Part shown: positions 10,603 through 19,444 of the stretch, piece after piece | How positions within the stretch are numbered: position 1 is the stretch's first letter | Layout: the number at the start of each line of letters is the position of its first letter | Source of the DNA: Sphingobium sp. CR2-8 | GTDB lineage: Bacteria; Pseudomonadota; Alphaproteobacteria; Sphingomonadales; Sphingomonadaceae | Assembly (NCBI RefSeq): GCF_035818615.1 | Contig: NZ_JAYKZY010000001.1 | Span: 7,501-71,500, forward strand | Reading direction: 5' to 3' | Length of the DNA: 64,000 nt | Notes under the pieces: model-generated | Told to the model about the DNA's origin: nothing | Seen by the model: only the letters and a program-made list of their open reading frames with translations | Databases searched by the model: none | Translations under genes and position numbers: made by a program

Positions 10603-11490
10603 CTACGCTCGCCCCAAAAACTCCGTCATCACCGCCTTTGCGGGAATGCCATCGGAAGAAATCACCCCGATCTTCGCGCCCAGCCCTTCCGGCGGCGTCT
10701 TCACGCCCAGCGCGCCGATCGCCGCCTGCCGCGCCACCGTGCCGCGCGTCATCGCCGCGCCCGTGCCCAGGCCGTCCAGCGTCTTGACCACTTCCTCCAT
10801 CTCGGCCGCGCGGCGCGTGCCATGCACCAGCATCCGGTCGAGATTATAATCCGCCCGCACGCCCCACGGTTTCGCCTTCTCGCTGGCATCCAGCGACGCC
10901 AGCACCTCGTCCAGCACGTCGGCCGCTTCCGCCGCCAGCATGCATTCGGCGGTCAGCGCTTCGATCCCTTTCACCATCACCGACCGGATCATCTTGATCG
11001 AGGAGGCCCGCCCCACGTCCACGCCGACGACGCGCGTCTTGCCAAAGCCCAGCGCGCGCAACCGCGCCTCGGCATCCTCGGCCCGCGCACCGCTCAACAG
11101 CAACGGTACGTTGAGCCGCGCAGGATCGACCGGCGCCATCACCGCTACATCGACATAATGGCCCCCGGCCGACTCGACCAATGTGGCCGCGGCCTGCTTG
11201 GTCTGTGGCGCAACGCTGTTCATGTCGCAGAAGACCGTTCCCGGCGCGATCCGCGTCGCGGCGTCGCGCGCTACCGCCAGCGCCTGGTCCGCGGTCACCA
11301 GCGACAGGATCATCGGCACGCCGCGTACAGCATCGCCCAGCCGGTCGCACCAGGCGACGTCCATCTGCGCCATGATGTTGGCCCGCGCGGAATCACGATC
11401 ATGCGCCCGCGCCCGACGCCCCCACGCGCCGGCTGCCGCGAATGTGCTGCCCGCCTCGCCAAATCCGATCAGGAGAATGTCGGTCGTCAT
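10603..11490 (-). CDS. NAD(P)-dependent 6PGDH-like oxidoreductase (DUF1932 type)
   Basis: 295 residues from MTTDILLIGFGEAGSTFAAAG; the in-frame upstream Met is less likely. The N-terminal domain is a 6-phosphogluconate/hydroxyisobutyrate-dehydrogenase-like Rossmann fold (GFGEAGSTF, VFCDMNSVAPQTKQAAA, HYVDVAVMAPVDPARLNVPL). The helical C-terminal part (SSIKMIRSVMVKGIEALTAE) fits the DUF1932 domain. It sits between the lig regulator and ligJ in the lig orientation, so it probably belongs to the operon. Its role is not defined by the sequence. It could act on a carboxylated intermediate or side product of protocatechuate cleavage, but the six known lig enzymes already account for the pathway. 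Confidence 0.8.
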   Translation of the reverse strand: MTTDILLIGFGEAGSTFAAAGAWGRRARAHDRDSARANIMAQMDVAWCDRLGDAVRGVPMILSLVTADQALAVARDAATRIAPGTVFCDMNSVAPQTKQAAATLVESAGGHYVDVAVMAPVDPARLNVPLLLSGARAEDAEARLRALGFGKTRVVGVDVGRASSIKMIRSVMVKGIEALTAECMLAAEAADVLDEVLASLDASEKAKPWGVRADYNLDRMLVHGTRRAAEMEEVVKTLDGLGTGAAMTRGTVARQAAIGALGVKTPPEGLGAKIGVISSDGIPAKAVMTEFLGRA

Positions 11491-11574
11491 GGCGGAACTC
11501 TGCCCAACCCGGCCCAAAACGACAAATCGGATCAGGTGCCCGGCCATTAGCTGGCGCTAAACATCGTTCAACCG

Positions 11575-12720
11575 TCAACCCCGCGACACCGCCTTCAGAT
11601 CGTCCATGAATTCGCCCTGCACCGTGGTCGGGCGCCACGACGCCCGCGTGGTCACACCGATCGCCCGGCTGGCGGGCGATACAGGCGTATCGATCCGGCA
11701 CAGCCATCCCGCCTCCAGCTCCACCGTCACCTGATCCGGCGACAGCAGCGTCAGGAAGTCGTTGTCGATCAGCAATTGACGGATCGTCATGACCGATCCC
11801 GACTCGATCGGCACCACCGGCAAAGCGATACCCTGCGCGCTGAACAACGCCTCCCAGCTTTCGCGCAACGGCGCGCCCGACGCGGCGATGATCCATGGAT
11901 AGCGCGCCAGATCAGCCATTACAGGCTGCGTCCCCGCCAGCGGATGCCCCGCCCGCGCGATCACCACCGGCAGATCATCGAACAACGCCGCCTGCTCGAA
12001 ATCCGCCTCCAGTAGCGGCTGGCGCAGCGCCCCCACCATCATGTCGATCGCCCCGTTGCGCAGCGGCTCGATCAGTTCGGTGCGCGACCCTTCCAATATG
12101 GTGATCCGCACCCCCGGCCGCCGCCGCAGGAAGCGCGAAACGGCAGCGGGCAACACCCGCGCCCGCGACAAGGGCATCGCGCCGATCACGATGCTGCGCG
12201 TCTCATACCCTTTCAGCGCCGCCAGTTCCGCCAGCGCCGCGACCAGTTCCACCCGCGCGAGGCGAAAGGCGCGCGCCATCCGCACCCCCGCCTCGGTCAG
12301 CATCACCACCTTGCCTTGCCGCCGCACCAATGGCCGCCGCAGCGACAATCCCAGGTCGTTGACCGCGCGATGCAGCGAGGGAATGGACAAACCCGTCAGC
12401 AGGCTTGCCGCCGGATAGCTGCCCGCATCCGCCAGCGCGATCAGCGCGCGGAACCGCGCCATCGTCACATGCGGGCTGGCGATATGGTCCAACGCCGCGC
12501 GAAAGCGCGGTACCAGCAGCGCGCCCGCGTCAGTCACCGTCATCCCATCATGCCGCCGGTCGAACAACGGCGCGTCCAGCATCGCTTCGAACCGCGCCAG
12601 CGCCTGGGTTATCGCTGGTTGCGTCAGGCTGACCGCCGCAGCCGCCGCATTCATCGTTCCCCGCTCGGCAATTTCCACGGTCGCGCGCAAATGCCGCAGA
12701 TTGATATCGGTCCAGTCCAC
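11575..12720 (-). CDS. LysR-type regulator with two tandem winged-helix segments (probable lig regulator)
   Basis: About 381 residues if started at the GTG at 12720 ([19 protein letters not shown]). Upstream in-frame ATGs would run into the divergent promoter and ligK. The first LysR HTH is [21 protein letters not shown] second HTH-like unit about 95 residues later reads [20 protein letters not shown], then [21 protein letters not shown] periplasmic-binding-like effector domain follows ([40 protein letters not shown]). Usual LysR proteins are about 300 residues with one HTH. It is divergent from ligK with a TTAGT-N4-ACTAA box between, so it is the likely LigR-like activator of both lig arms. 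Assignment as ligR is by location. Confidence 0.82.
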   Translation of the reverse strand: MDWTDINLRHLRATVEIAERGTMNAAAAAVSLTQPAITQALARFEAMLDAPLFDRRHDGMTVTDAGALLVPRFRAALDHIASPHVTMARFRALIALADAGSYPAASLLTGLSIPSLHRAVNDLGLSLRRPLVRRQGKVVMLTEAGVRMARAFRLARVELVAALAELAALKGYETRSIVIGAMPLSRARVLPAAVSRFLRRRPGVRITILEGSRTELIEPLRNGAIDMMVGALRQPLLEADFEQAALFDDLPVVIARAGHPLAGTQPVMADLARYPWIIAASGAPLRESWEALFSAQGIALPVVPIESGSVMTIRQLLIDNDFLTLLSPDQVTVELEAGWLCRIDTPVSPASRAIGVTTRASWRPTTVQGEFMDDLKAVSRG

Positions 12721-12730
12721 GATGCCATAT

Positions 12731-12744
12731 TTAGTGAAAACTAA
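12731..12744. promoter_or_regulatory. LysR-type operator box, TTAGT-N4-ACTAA
   Basis: Perfect dyad TTAGT-GAAA-ACTAA (a T-N12-A pattern) in the 145-bp divergent region between the LysR gene and ligK, about 10 nt from the proposed GTG of the regulator. LysR regulators commonly bind such dyads and repress themselves while activating the divergent operon. It overlaps the A/T-rich patch that would carry the regulator's own promoter. Confidence 0.6.
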
Positions 12745-12865
12745 TGGCTTGGCCAGATTTCCTTTTTGCCCTTTGCGCACGAAGGGTCCAGCCAGCAACC
12801 TGTCTCGCGCCGCCCGAACATTAACTTGGTCCGGGCGCGCACCGTCATCAAAGGAGAAGGTCAGC

Positions 12866-13540
12866 ATGTCCGGCATCGTTGTCCAGAATATCGAGCGGGC
12901 GGACCTCTCCGTCGTCGACGGCCTCGCCCAATGCGGCGTCGCCACCGTGCATGAAGCGCAGGGCCGCACCGGCCTGCTCGCCTCGTACATGCGCCCGATC
13001 TACACCGGCGCGCGCATCGCCGGCAATGCCGTCACCATCTCCGCCGCGCCCGGCGACAATTGGATGATCCATGTCGCGATCGAGCAACTCAGGGAAGGCG
13101 ACGTCCTCCTCCTCGCCCCCACCAGCCCCTGCACCGACGGCTATTTCGGCGACCTGCTCGCCACATCGGCGCAGGCACGCGGCTGCCGCGGGCTCATCAT
13201 CGACGCGGGCGTGCGCGACGTGCGCGACCTGACCCAAATGCACTTCCCCGTCTGGTCGAAGGCGGTCCACGCCCAGGGCACGGTCAAGAATACGATCGGG
13301 TCGGTGAACGTGCCGGTGGTCTGCGCCAATGCGCTGGTCCATCCGGGCGATGTCGTGATCGCCGACGATGACGGCGTCTGCATCGTGCCCCGCGCCGACG
13401 CAGCATCGGTCCTTGAAAAGGCGCAGGCCCGTGAAGCCGCCGAAGAAGCCAAGCGCGTCCGCCTGGCCGCCGGCGAACTCGGCCTCGACATCTACAATAT
13501 GCGCCCGCGCCTGGAAGAGATGGGCCTGAAATATGTATAA
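12866..13540 (+). CDS. ligK: 4-carboxy-4-hydroxy-2-oxoadipate aldolase / oxaloacetate decarboxylase
   Basis: 224 residues from [20 protein letters not shown], with AAAGGAGAAGG as ribosome-binding site. It has the RraA-like fold: [15 protein letters not shown], then [35 protein letters not shown] (metal and substrate residues) and [16 protein letters not shown]. This is the class II aldolase LigK/PmdK/GalC type. It cleaves 4-carboxy-4-hydroxy-2-oxoadipate to pyruvate and oxaloacetate with Mg2+, the last step of protocatechuate 4,5-cleavage. It is the first gene of the rightward ligK-ligU-ligI block, divergent from the LysR regulator. Confidence 0.95.
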   Translation: MSGIVVQNIERADLSVVDGLAQCGVATVHEAQGRTGLLASYMRPIYTGARIAGNAVTISAAPGDNWMIHVAIEQLREGDVLLLAPTSPCTDGYFGDLLATSAQARGCRGLIIDAGVRDVRDLTQMHFPVWSKAVHAQGTVKNTIGSVNVPVVCANALVHPGDVVIADDDGVCIVPRADAASVLEKAQAREAAEEAKRVRLAAGELGLDIYNMRPRLEEMGLKYV

Positions 13541-13564
13541 ATCACGCCTCCCTCGCCTGTTCGG

Positions 13565-13610
13565 TTCGAGCTTGTCGAGAACCCAGCGCACCGTTCTCGA
13601 CAAGCTCGAA
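13565..13610. repeat. 18-bp perfect inverted repeat between ligK and ligU
   Basis: Arms of 18 bp (TTCGAGCTTGTCGAGAAC and its complement) flank a 10-nt loop. The core CTTGTCGA resembles the hairpins at 14701-14730 and 46177-46252, indicating one dispersed REP-like family. No T-run follows, so it is not a simple terminator, but it could damp expression of the downstream genes or stabilise mRNA ends. Confidence 0.7.
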
Positions 13611-13627
13611 CAGAACGGAGGTGGGAA

Positions 13628-14689
13628 ATGAGCGCCCATGCTTCCGCCCCCGTCCTGTGGATGCGCGGCGGCACCTCCAAGGGTGGCTATTTCCTGGCCG
13701 AGGACCTGCCCACCGACACAGCCGCCCGCGACGCCTTCCTGCTGCGCGTCATGGGCTCCCCCGACCCGCGCCAGATCGACGGCATGGGCGGCGCCGATCC
13801 GCTGACCAGCAAGGTCGCGGTCGTGAAGACATCGACACGGGACGGCGTGGATATCAACTATCTCTTCCTCCAGGTCTTCGTGGATCAGGCTATCGTCAGC
13901 GACGCCCAGAATTGCGGCAATATCCTGGCCGGGATCGGCCCCTTCGCCATCGAACGCGGCCTCGTCGCCGGGCAAGACGGCGAGACCCGCGTCGCCATCT
14001 TCATGGAAAATACCGGGCAAATCGCCATCGCCACGGTCCAGACGCCCGATGGCAAGGTCCGCTATGACGGCGACGCGAAGATCGACGGCGTGCCCGGCAG
14101 CGCCGCCCCCATCCCGCTGGAGTTCCGCGACACCGCCGGTTCTTCCTGCGGCGCGCTCCTCCCCACCGGCAACGCCTTTGACGAGGTGGAGGGCGTGCGT
14201 GTCACCCTGATCGACAATGGCATGCCCTGCGTGGTGATGAAGGCGGAAGATGTCGGCGTCACCGGCTATGAAGACCGCGACACGCTCGACAAGGACAGCG
14301 ACTTGAAAGCGCGCATCGAGAAAATCCGTCTCGCCGTTGGCGAGCGGATGAATTTGGGCGACGTGAAAGAAAAATCGGTGCCCAAGATGATGCTGGTCGC
14401 CCCGCCCCGCAATGGCGGCACGGTCACGGTGCGCAGCTTCATCCCGCATCGCGCCCACGCCTCCATCGGCGTATTGGGCGCGGTCAGCGTCGCCACCGCC
14501 TGCCTGATCGAAGGCTCGCCCGCTTTAGAGGTCGCCTCCATCCCCGACGGCAATCGCAAGACGCTCTCGGTCGAACATCCCACCGGCGAAACCACCTGCG
14601 TCATGGACCTGGACGACAGCGGCGCCGTCATCAGCGCCGCCATGCTCCGCACCGCCCGCAAACTGATGGACGGCATCGTTTTTGCATAA
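13628..14689 (+). CDS. ligU: 4-oxalomesaconate tautomerase
   Basis: 353 residues, with an AACGGAGGTGGGAA ribosome-binding site before ATG. It belongs to the PrpF/GalD isomerase family: VLWMRGGTSKGGYFLAEDLP, then RQIDGMGGADPLTSKVAVVK, QNCGNILAGIGPFAIERGLV (active-site cysteine) and IPHRAHASIGVLGAVSVATA. This is the usual LigU/GalD layout of two pseudo-symmetric domains. The enzyme isomerises the double bond of 4-oxalomesaconate so that LigJ can hydrate it. It lies between ligK and ligI, separated from each by hairpin-rich spacers. Confidence 0.93.
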   Translation: MSAHASAPVLWMRGGTSKGGYFLAEDLPTDTAARDAFLLRVMGSPDPRQIDGMGGADPLTSKVAVVKTSTRDGVDINYLFLQVFVDQAIVSDAQNCGNILAGIGPFAIERGLVAGQDGETRVAIFMENTGQIAIATVQTPDGKVRYDGDAKIDGVPGSAAPIPLEFRDTAGSSCGALLPTGNAFDEVEGVRVTLIDNGMPCVVMKAEDVGVTGYEDRDTLDKDSDLKARIEKIRLAVGERMNLGDVKEKSVPKMMLVAPPRNGGTVTVRSFIPHRAHASIGVLGAVSVATACLIEGSPALEVASIPDGNRKTLSVEHPTGETTCVMDLDDSGAVISAAMLRTARKLMDGIVFA

Positions 14690-14700
14690 CCCGTTCGGCC

Positions 14701-14730
14701 CTTCGACAAGCTCAGGAGAGCCTGTCGAAG
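14701..14730. repeat. REP-like hairpin between ligU and ligI
   Basis: Arms CTTCGACA and TGTCGAAG with an inner GCTC/GAGC pair form a compact hairpin. The sequence belongs to the family containing CTTCGACAAGCTCAGG, also found at 46177-46252. It lies 12 nt after the ligU stop codon. Confidence 0.65.
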
Positions 14731-14768
14731 CCCCGCACTTTTCTTCTAGCAAAAATTGCCCTTCGACA

Positions 14769-14796
14769 TTTGAACGAGACAAGTGGCTCGTTCAAA
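14769..14796. repeat. Second inverted repeat between ligU and ligI
   Basis: Perfect 10-bp arms TTTGAACGAG and CTCGTTCAAA with an 8-nt loop, 23 nt upstream of the ligI start. It does not match the other hairpins. It could fold over the leader of ligI and affect its translation. Confidence 0.5.
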
Positions 14797-14815
14797 CAGG
14801 GCGAACGGAGTTTAG

Positions 14816-15697
<882 letters not shown>

Positions 15698-15724
15698 ACC
15701 TTCACCGAACAGCGAAAGCGACAG

Positions 15725-15752
15725 TTGACCACGATCGCGAAAAGGCTATGAT
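15725..15752 (+). promoter_or_regulatory. tracrRNA promoter, derived from a CRISPR repeat
   Basis: TTGACC (15725-15730) and TATGAT (15747-15752) are separated by 16 bp, a good sigma-70-type promoter. Transcription would begin near 15759-15761, at the start of the anti-repeat. From GACC to TATGAT (26 nt) the segment matches the crRNA-sense repeat ungapped at 20 of 26 positions, including GACCACGATC and GG(C/T)TATGAT. Each repeat carries the same arrangement (TGGACC, 16 bp, TATGAT). Confidence 0.72.
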
Positions 15753-15758
15753 GGCCTT

Positions 15759-15835
15759 TCAGAGATCGTGGTCTGGCGGCTAACAAGCAGCTAGTCTGCA
15801 CCAGATAAGGGCGACGCTACGGCGTCGCCTTTTTT
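15759..15835 (+). ncRNA. tracrRNA of the type II-C CRISPR system
   Basis: The anti-repeat at 15757-15784 (TTTCAGAGATCGTGGTC, then TGGCGGCTAAC) is complementary to the first about 26 nt of the crRNA-sense repeat, with a single inserted T and two G-U-type changes near its 3' end. A small GCAG-CTAGT-CTGC hairpin (15787-15799) and a strong terminator hairpin with six Ts (15810-15835) follow. The predicted RNA is about 77 nt. Its position upstream of cas9 on the same strand and the anti-repeat, nexus-like hairpin, terminator order are as in other II-C loci. It should pair with each crRNA, guide RNase III processing and be held by Cas9. Confidence 0.9.
15810..15835 (+). terminator. Rho-independent terminator of the tracrRNA
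   Basis: An 8-bp stem GGCGACGC/GCGTCGCC around TACG is followed by TTTTTT. As in other tracrRNAs, the terminator hairpin is probably also a structural 3' hairpin of the mature RNA. Confidence 0.92.
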
Positions 15836-15848
15836 GCATCCGGCGCCA

Positions 15849-15874
15849 TTCAGAGATCGCAGTCCGACAGCAAC
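15849..15874 (+). repeat. Degenerate CRISPR repeat / second anti-repeat in the cas9 leader
   Basis: TTCAGAGATCG-CAGTCC-GACAGCAAC aligns without gaps to the last 26 nt of the array repeat as written on this strand, with about 20 identities including TCAGAGATCG, GTCC and GCAAC. It lies 13 nt after the tracrRNA terminator and about 257 nt before cas9. The part matching TATGAT in true repeats is lost, so the copy has no repeat promoter. It may be a decayed array end or a duplicate of the tracrRNA anti-repeat. Confidence 0.7.
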
Positions 15875-15888
15875 TAGCTATGATTCAG

Positions 15889-15905
15889 ATTGCTGATTCA
15901 GCAAT
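15889..15905. promoter_or_regulatory. Palindrome in the cas9 leader
   Basis: ATTGCTGA-T-TCAGCAAT: 8-bp arms around a single central base, directly after the degenerate repeat. The rest of 15906-16130 is noticeably A/T-rich and holds the cas9 leader. No T-run follows, so an operator for cas9 or for an antisense transcript is more likely than a terminator. Confidence 0.4.
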
Positions 15906-16130
15906 ATGGTTTGGCCAGTTGGATGGGTGGTGCATCCGCATACAGCACCACCCATATCGTAAGTAGCAGACGGGATTTGCGGATGCCCTTCGTCACTCTT
16001 GATACCATCTTCAATAGCGACAGCCAGATCAATGTCAATGCCATAGCTAATGATTATTAAATCAGCCAATCTGGATGCTATGCATATTGCTTCGTTTTCG
16101 GCACGATGCACATATGGATCGGACGGGGGT

Positions 16131-19100
16131 ATGATGAAAATACAGACAAGACTTGGCCTGGATCTGGGCACCAACAGCCTGGGCTGGTGCCTCTACACCC
16201 TCGACGCGCACGGCAATGCCAACGGCATAAAGGGTATCGGCGTCCGTATCTTCAGCGATGGCCGTCATCCCATTTCGAAGGACTCGCTTGCCGTCGAACG
16301 CCGCAATGCGCGGGCCATGCGGCGGCGGCGCGATCGCTATCTGCAACGCCGCTCCGCCCTGCTGGCTGCCCTGATCGTCCATGGCCTGATGCCGCAGGAT
16401 GCCGCCCAGGCGCGGGCGCTGGTCGGTCTCGACCCCTATGACCTGCGTGTCCGCGCGCTGACTGACAAACTGCACCCCCATGAAATCGGCCGCGCGCTGT
16501 TTCATCTCAACCAGCGCCGCGGCTTCAAGAGCAATCGCAAGGCCGACCGCCGCACCAGCGACAAGGACGCCGGCGTCGTCAAGCAGGCCGAGATCGAACT
16601 GGACCGCGCCATGGCGGAGGCTGGGGCGGACACGCTGGGCCAGTTTCTCCATGGCCTGGCAACCAAGCGGGTCAGGATGGCGGCCGACGGCAGCGGCTAT
16701 GATTTCTATCCGCAACGCCGCCATTATGAATATGAATTCGATTCCATATGGGCGGCGCAGGCGGTTCATCATCCTGCACTGCTGAACGAAACCGCCCGCG
16801 CCCATATCCGCAGCATCATCTTTCGCCAGCGCCCTCTGGCAGCCCAAAAGGTCGGCCAATGTACGTTCCTGGAAGAAGAGCGCCTGCCAAAGGCGCACCC
16901 TCTCTTCCAGGAACGTCGCCTTTATGAAGAGGTGAACCAGCTGCGCATTCGCGAGAGCGGCGAAGAACGCCCGCTCAGCCGCGACCAATGCGACACCGTC
17001 ATCCTGGCCCTGAAATCGAAAAAGAAGATCAGTTTCGAAACCCTGCGCAAGCGCGTCCTGAAACTGTCCGACGACGCGCGGTTCAACAAGGAAAGCGAAG
17101 CGCGCAAGGAGTTGCTGGGCGACGAGATCCATGTTGCCATGAGCCATGCGAGCCGCTTTGGCGGGCGGTGGGGGGATTTCCCCGAAGACGCGCGCTGGCA
17201 GATCATTCGCCAGGTCATGGAGGAGGAAAGTCACGACGCCCTGCTCGGATGGCTACAATCCCAATGGTTTGTGGACGAAGCCACCGCGCAGGCGATCGCG
17301 GCGGTCCATCTGCCCGAAGGCCATGGCCGCCTGGGCGAAACCGCCTCCCGCCTGATCCTTACCGAACTCAAGCGGGACGTGATCGACTATGACGAAGCGG
17401 TGCGGCGCCATGCCGACCTGCTGGGCCATCATTCGGATCGACGGCCCGAAGAGGGGCGCGACACCCTCCCCTATTATGGCGAAATCCTGGACCGCGACCT
17501 GAAACCGGGGAGTAACGATCCGGCCGATCCGCCCGAAATCCGTTTCGGCCGGATCAGCAACCCGACCGTCCATATCGGCCTTAACCAGGTGAAGGCGGTG
17601 ATCAACGACATCATCGCCGTTCATGGCCGACCCGACCAGATCGTCGTGGAAATCGCGCGCGAGTTGAAACAGAATGACAAGCAGCGCGAAGCCGCCAACA
17701 AAAGGATCGCCGCCAACACGCGCGCGGCCGAAGAGCGATCGAAAATCCTGCGGGATCACGGAATCGAGGATAATGGCGCCAACCGCATGCGGCTACGCCT
17801 GTGGCAGGAACTCAGCCCCGCCAGCGTCATGGATCGCTATTGCCCCTATTGCGGTACGCTGGGCAAGACCATCGGCATCCGTCAGCTCTTCCACAGCAGC
17901 GAAGTCGATATCGACCATATCCTGCCCTATTCCCGCACGCTGGACGACGGCCCGGCCAACAAGGTCGTCGTCCATACCGCCTGCAACCGGCAGAAGGGGA
18001 ACCAGACCCCCCATGAAAAATGGGGCCATGATCCCGATCGCTGGGACGCGATATTGGACCAGGTGTCGCGCCTGCATAGCGCCAAGCAGTGGCGCTTCCT
18101 GCCCAACGCCATGGACCGCTTCGACAAGGAGGGCGGCTTTGCCGAACGCCAGCTCAAGGACACGCAATATCTGTCGGTGCTGGCGGGCAAATATCTGGGC
18201 AGCCTCTACGGCCGCGACGAAGGACGTCGCGTCTATGTGATCCCGGGGCAGATGACGTCGATGCTGCGGCGCATATGGGGCCTCAATTCCATCCTCGGCG
18301 ATCATAATCAGGTCGTGAACAAGCATAGCGATGCGCCCAAGAACCGGCTCGACCACCGCCATCACGCGCTGGACGCTGCGGTCACGGGCGTCACGACCCA
18401 TGCCCTGATCCAGAGGATCGCGGCCGCCGCCGGCCGTGCGGAGCAGGATAATCTGGATCGCCTTTTCACCGATCTGGAACATCCCTGGCCCGGCTTTCGC
18501 GATGCGCTGAAGGCGGCGCTCGACAGGACGGTGGTCAGCCATCGCCCCGACCACGGATTGAAGCCCAAGGCGGCATTGCACCAATCCGCCCCGCCGCACA
18601 TGACTGCGGGCGCGCTCCACAATGATACCGCTTATGGTTTTACGGGTCAGGTCAACGCCAATGGCGTGCCGATGGTCGTGCATCGCGTGGCGATCGGGTC
18701 GATCAAGCCGGAACATCTGATCGACGGCGGCACGGGCCGCAGTCCCGCCTGGATCGTCGATGACGCGCTGCGCAAAGCCCTGGCCGTCGCAACCCATGGG
18801 AAGGCCGACAAGACGGCCTTCGCTCATGCCATCCGCGCCTTCGCCAAGACCCATCCGCAATTCCAGGGCATCCGTGGCGCGCGCATCATCGAAGGACTGA
18901 ACCTGATCCCGGTCCGCGATCGAACCGGCAAAGTCTATAAAGGCTATAAGGGCGATTCCAATTATCGATACGACATATGGGAAATGCCCGACGGCAAATG
19001 GGTGACAAGCTGGAAGGACGCGCAGGGCCAGACGCAATCGGGCACCCTATCGATGTTCGACATGCACCAAACCGGTGAGGAACGTCGCCCCCACCCCGCC

Positions 19101-19400
19101 GCGCGAAAGGTCTTGAGCCTGCATCGCAACGACGTGCTCGCCTTCGATCGCGGCAGCGGGCGCGAATTGATGCGCGTGGTCAAATTTTCACCTGCCCAGC
19201 TTGCGCTCGCCCCGCTGCATGAAGCCCATGTCGATGCGCGCAGCCGGGACAAGGAATCGGGCTTCCGCTACACCCTCCCCGCCCCGTCCCGGCTGAAGGA
19301 ATGGCAGGCGCGACAGGTTATCGTGGATGCCTTGGGCCGGGTCCGCGACCCCGGCTTTCCGGCGCGCACGGCCCGCCGCAAGACAGGGGCACAACCCTGA
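16131..19400 (+). CDS. cas9: CRISPR-associated endonuclease Cas9, type II-C
   Basis: 1089 residues from the ATG at 16131, or 1088 from the adjacent ATG at 16134; GGACGGGGG lies just upstream. Numbering from 16134: RuvC-I RLGLDLGTNSLGWCL with D10; an arginine-rich bridge helix (RRNARAMRRRRDRYLQRRS); RuvC-II IVVEIAREL with E506; a CPYC pair; HNH DIDHILPYSRTLDDG with H595, then CNRQKGNQ; RuvC-III HHALDAAV with H744 and D747. The C-terminal about 300 residues form the PAM-interacting region. The size is close to the 1082-residue Neisseria enzyme, and the absence of csn2 and cas4 fits subtype II-C. All nuclease residues are present, so it should be active. The PAM cannot be read from this sequence. 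Confidence 0.97.
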   Translation: MMKIQTRLGLDLGTNSLGWCLYTLDAHGNANGIKGIGVRIFSDGRHPISKDSLAVERRNARAMRRRRDRYLQRRSALLAALIVHGLMPQDAAQARALVGLDPYDLRVRALTDKLHPHEIGRALFHLNQRRGFKSNRKADRRTSDKDAGVVKQAEIELDRAMAEAGADTLGQFLHGLATKRVRMAADGSGYDFYPQRRHYEYEFDSIWAAQAVHHPALLNETARAHIRSIIFRQRPLAAQKVGQCTFLEEERLPKAHPLFQERRLYEEVNQLRIRESGEERPLSRDQCDTVILALKSKKKISFETLRKRVLKLSDDARFNKESEARKELLGDEIHVAMSHASRFGGRWGDFPEDARWQIIRQVMEEESHDALLGWLQSQWFVDEATAQAIAAVHLPEGHGRLGETASRLILTELKRDVIDYDEAVRRHADLLGHHSDRRPEEGRDTLPYYGEILDRDLKPGSNDPADPPEIRFGRISNPTVHIGLNQVKAVINDIIAVHGRPDQIVVEIARELKQNDKQREAANKRIAANTRAAEERSKILRDHGIEDNGANRMRLRLWQELSPASVMDRYCPYCGTLGKTIGIRQLFHSSEVDIDHILPYSRTLDDGPANKVVVHTACNRQKGNQTPHEKWGHDPDRWDAILDQVSRLHSAKQWRFLPNAMDRFDKEGGFAERQLKDTQYLSVLAGKYLGSLYGRDEGRRVYVIPGQMTSMLRRIWGLNSILGDHNQVVNKHSDAPKNRLDHRHHALDAAVTGVTTHALIQRIAAAAGRAEQDNLDRLFTDLEHPWPGFRDALKAALDRTVVSHRPDHGLKPKAALHQSAPPHMTAGALHNDTAYGFTGQVNANGVPMVVHRVAIGSIKPEHLIDGGTGRSPAWIVDDALRKALAVATHGKADKTAFAHAIRAFAKTHPQFQGIRGARIIEGLNLIPVRDRTGKVYKGYKGDSNYRYDIWEMPDGKWVTSWKDAQGQTQSGTLSMFDMHQTGEERRPHPAARKVLSLHRNDVLAFDRGSGRELMRVVKFSPAQLALAPLHEAHVDARSRDKESGFRYTLPAPSRLKEWQARQVIVDALGRVRDPGFPARTARRKTGAQP

Positions 19401-19444
19401 TCCGGCCTTTCCAGCCACGCTAGGACGACAAAGGGAGTAGCATC

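Noticed and set aside
15878..16174. 98-codon minus-strand frame in the cas9 leader, overlapping the cas9 start
   Set aside because: No ribosome-binding site was found and it overlaps the start of cas9 by about 40 bp. The sequence shows no motif. Probably chance in an A/T-richer stretch.
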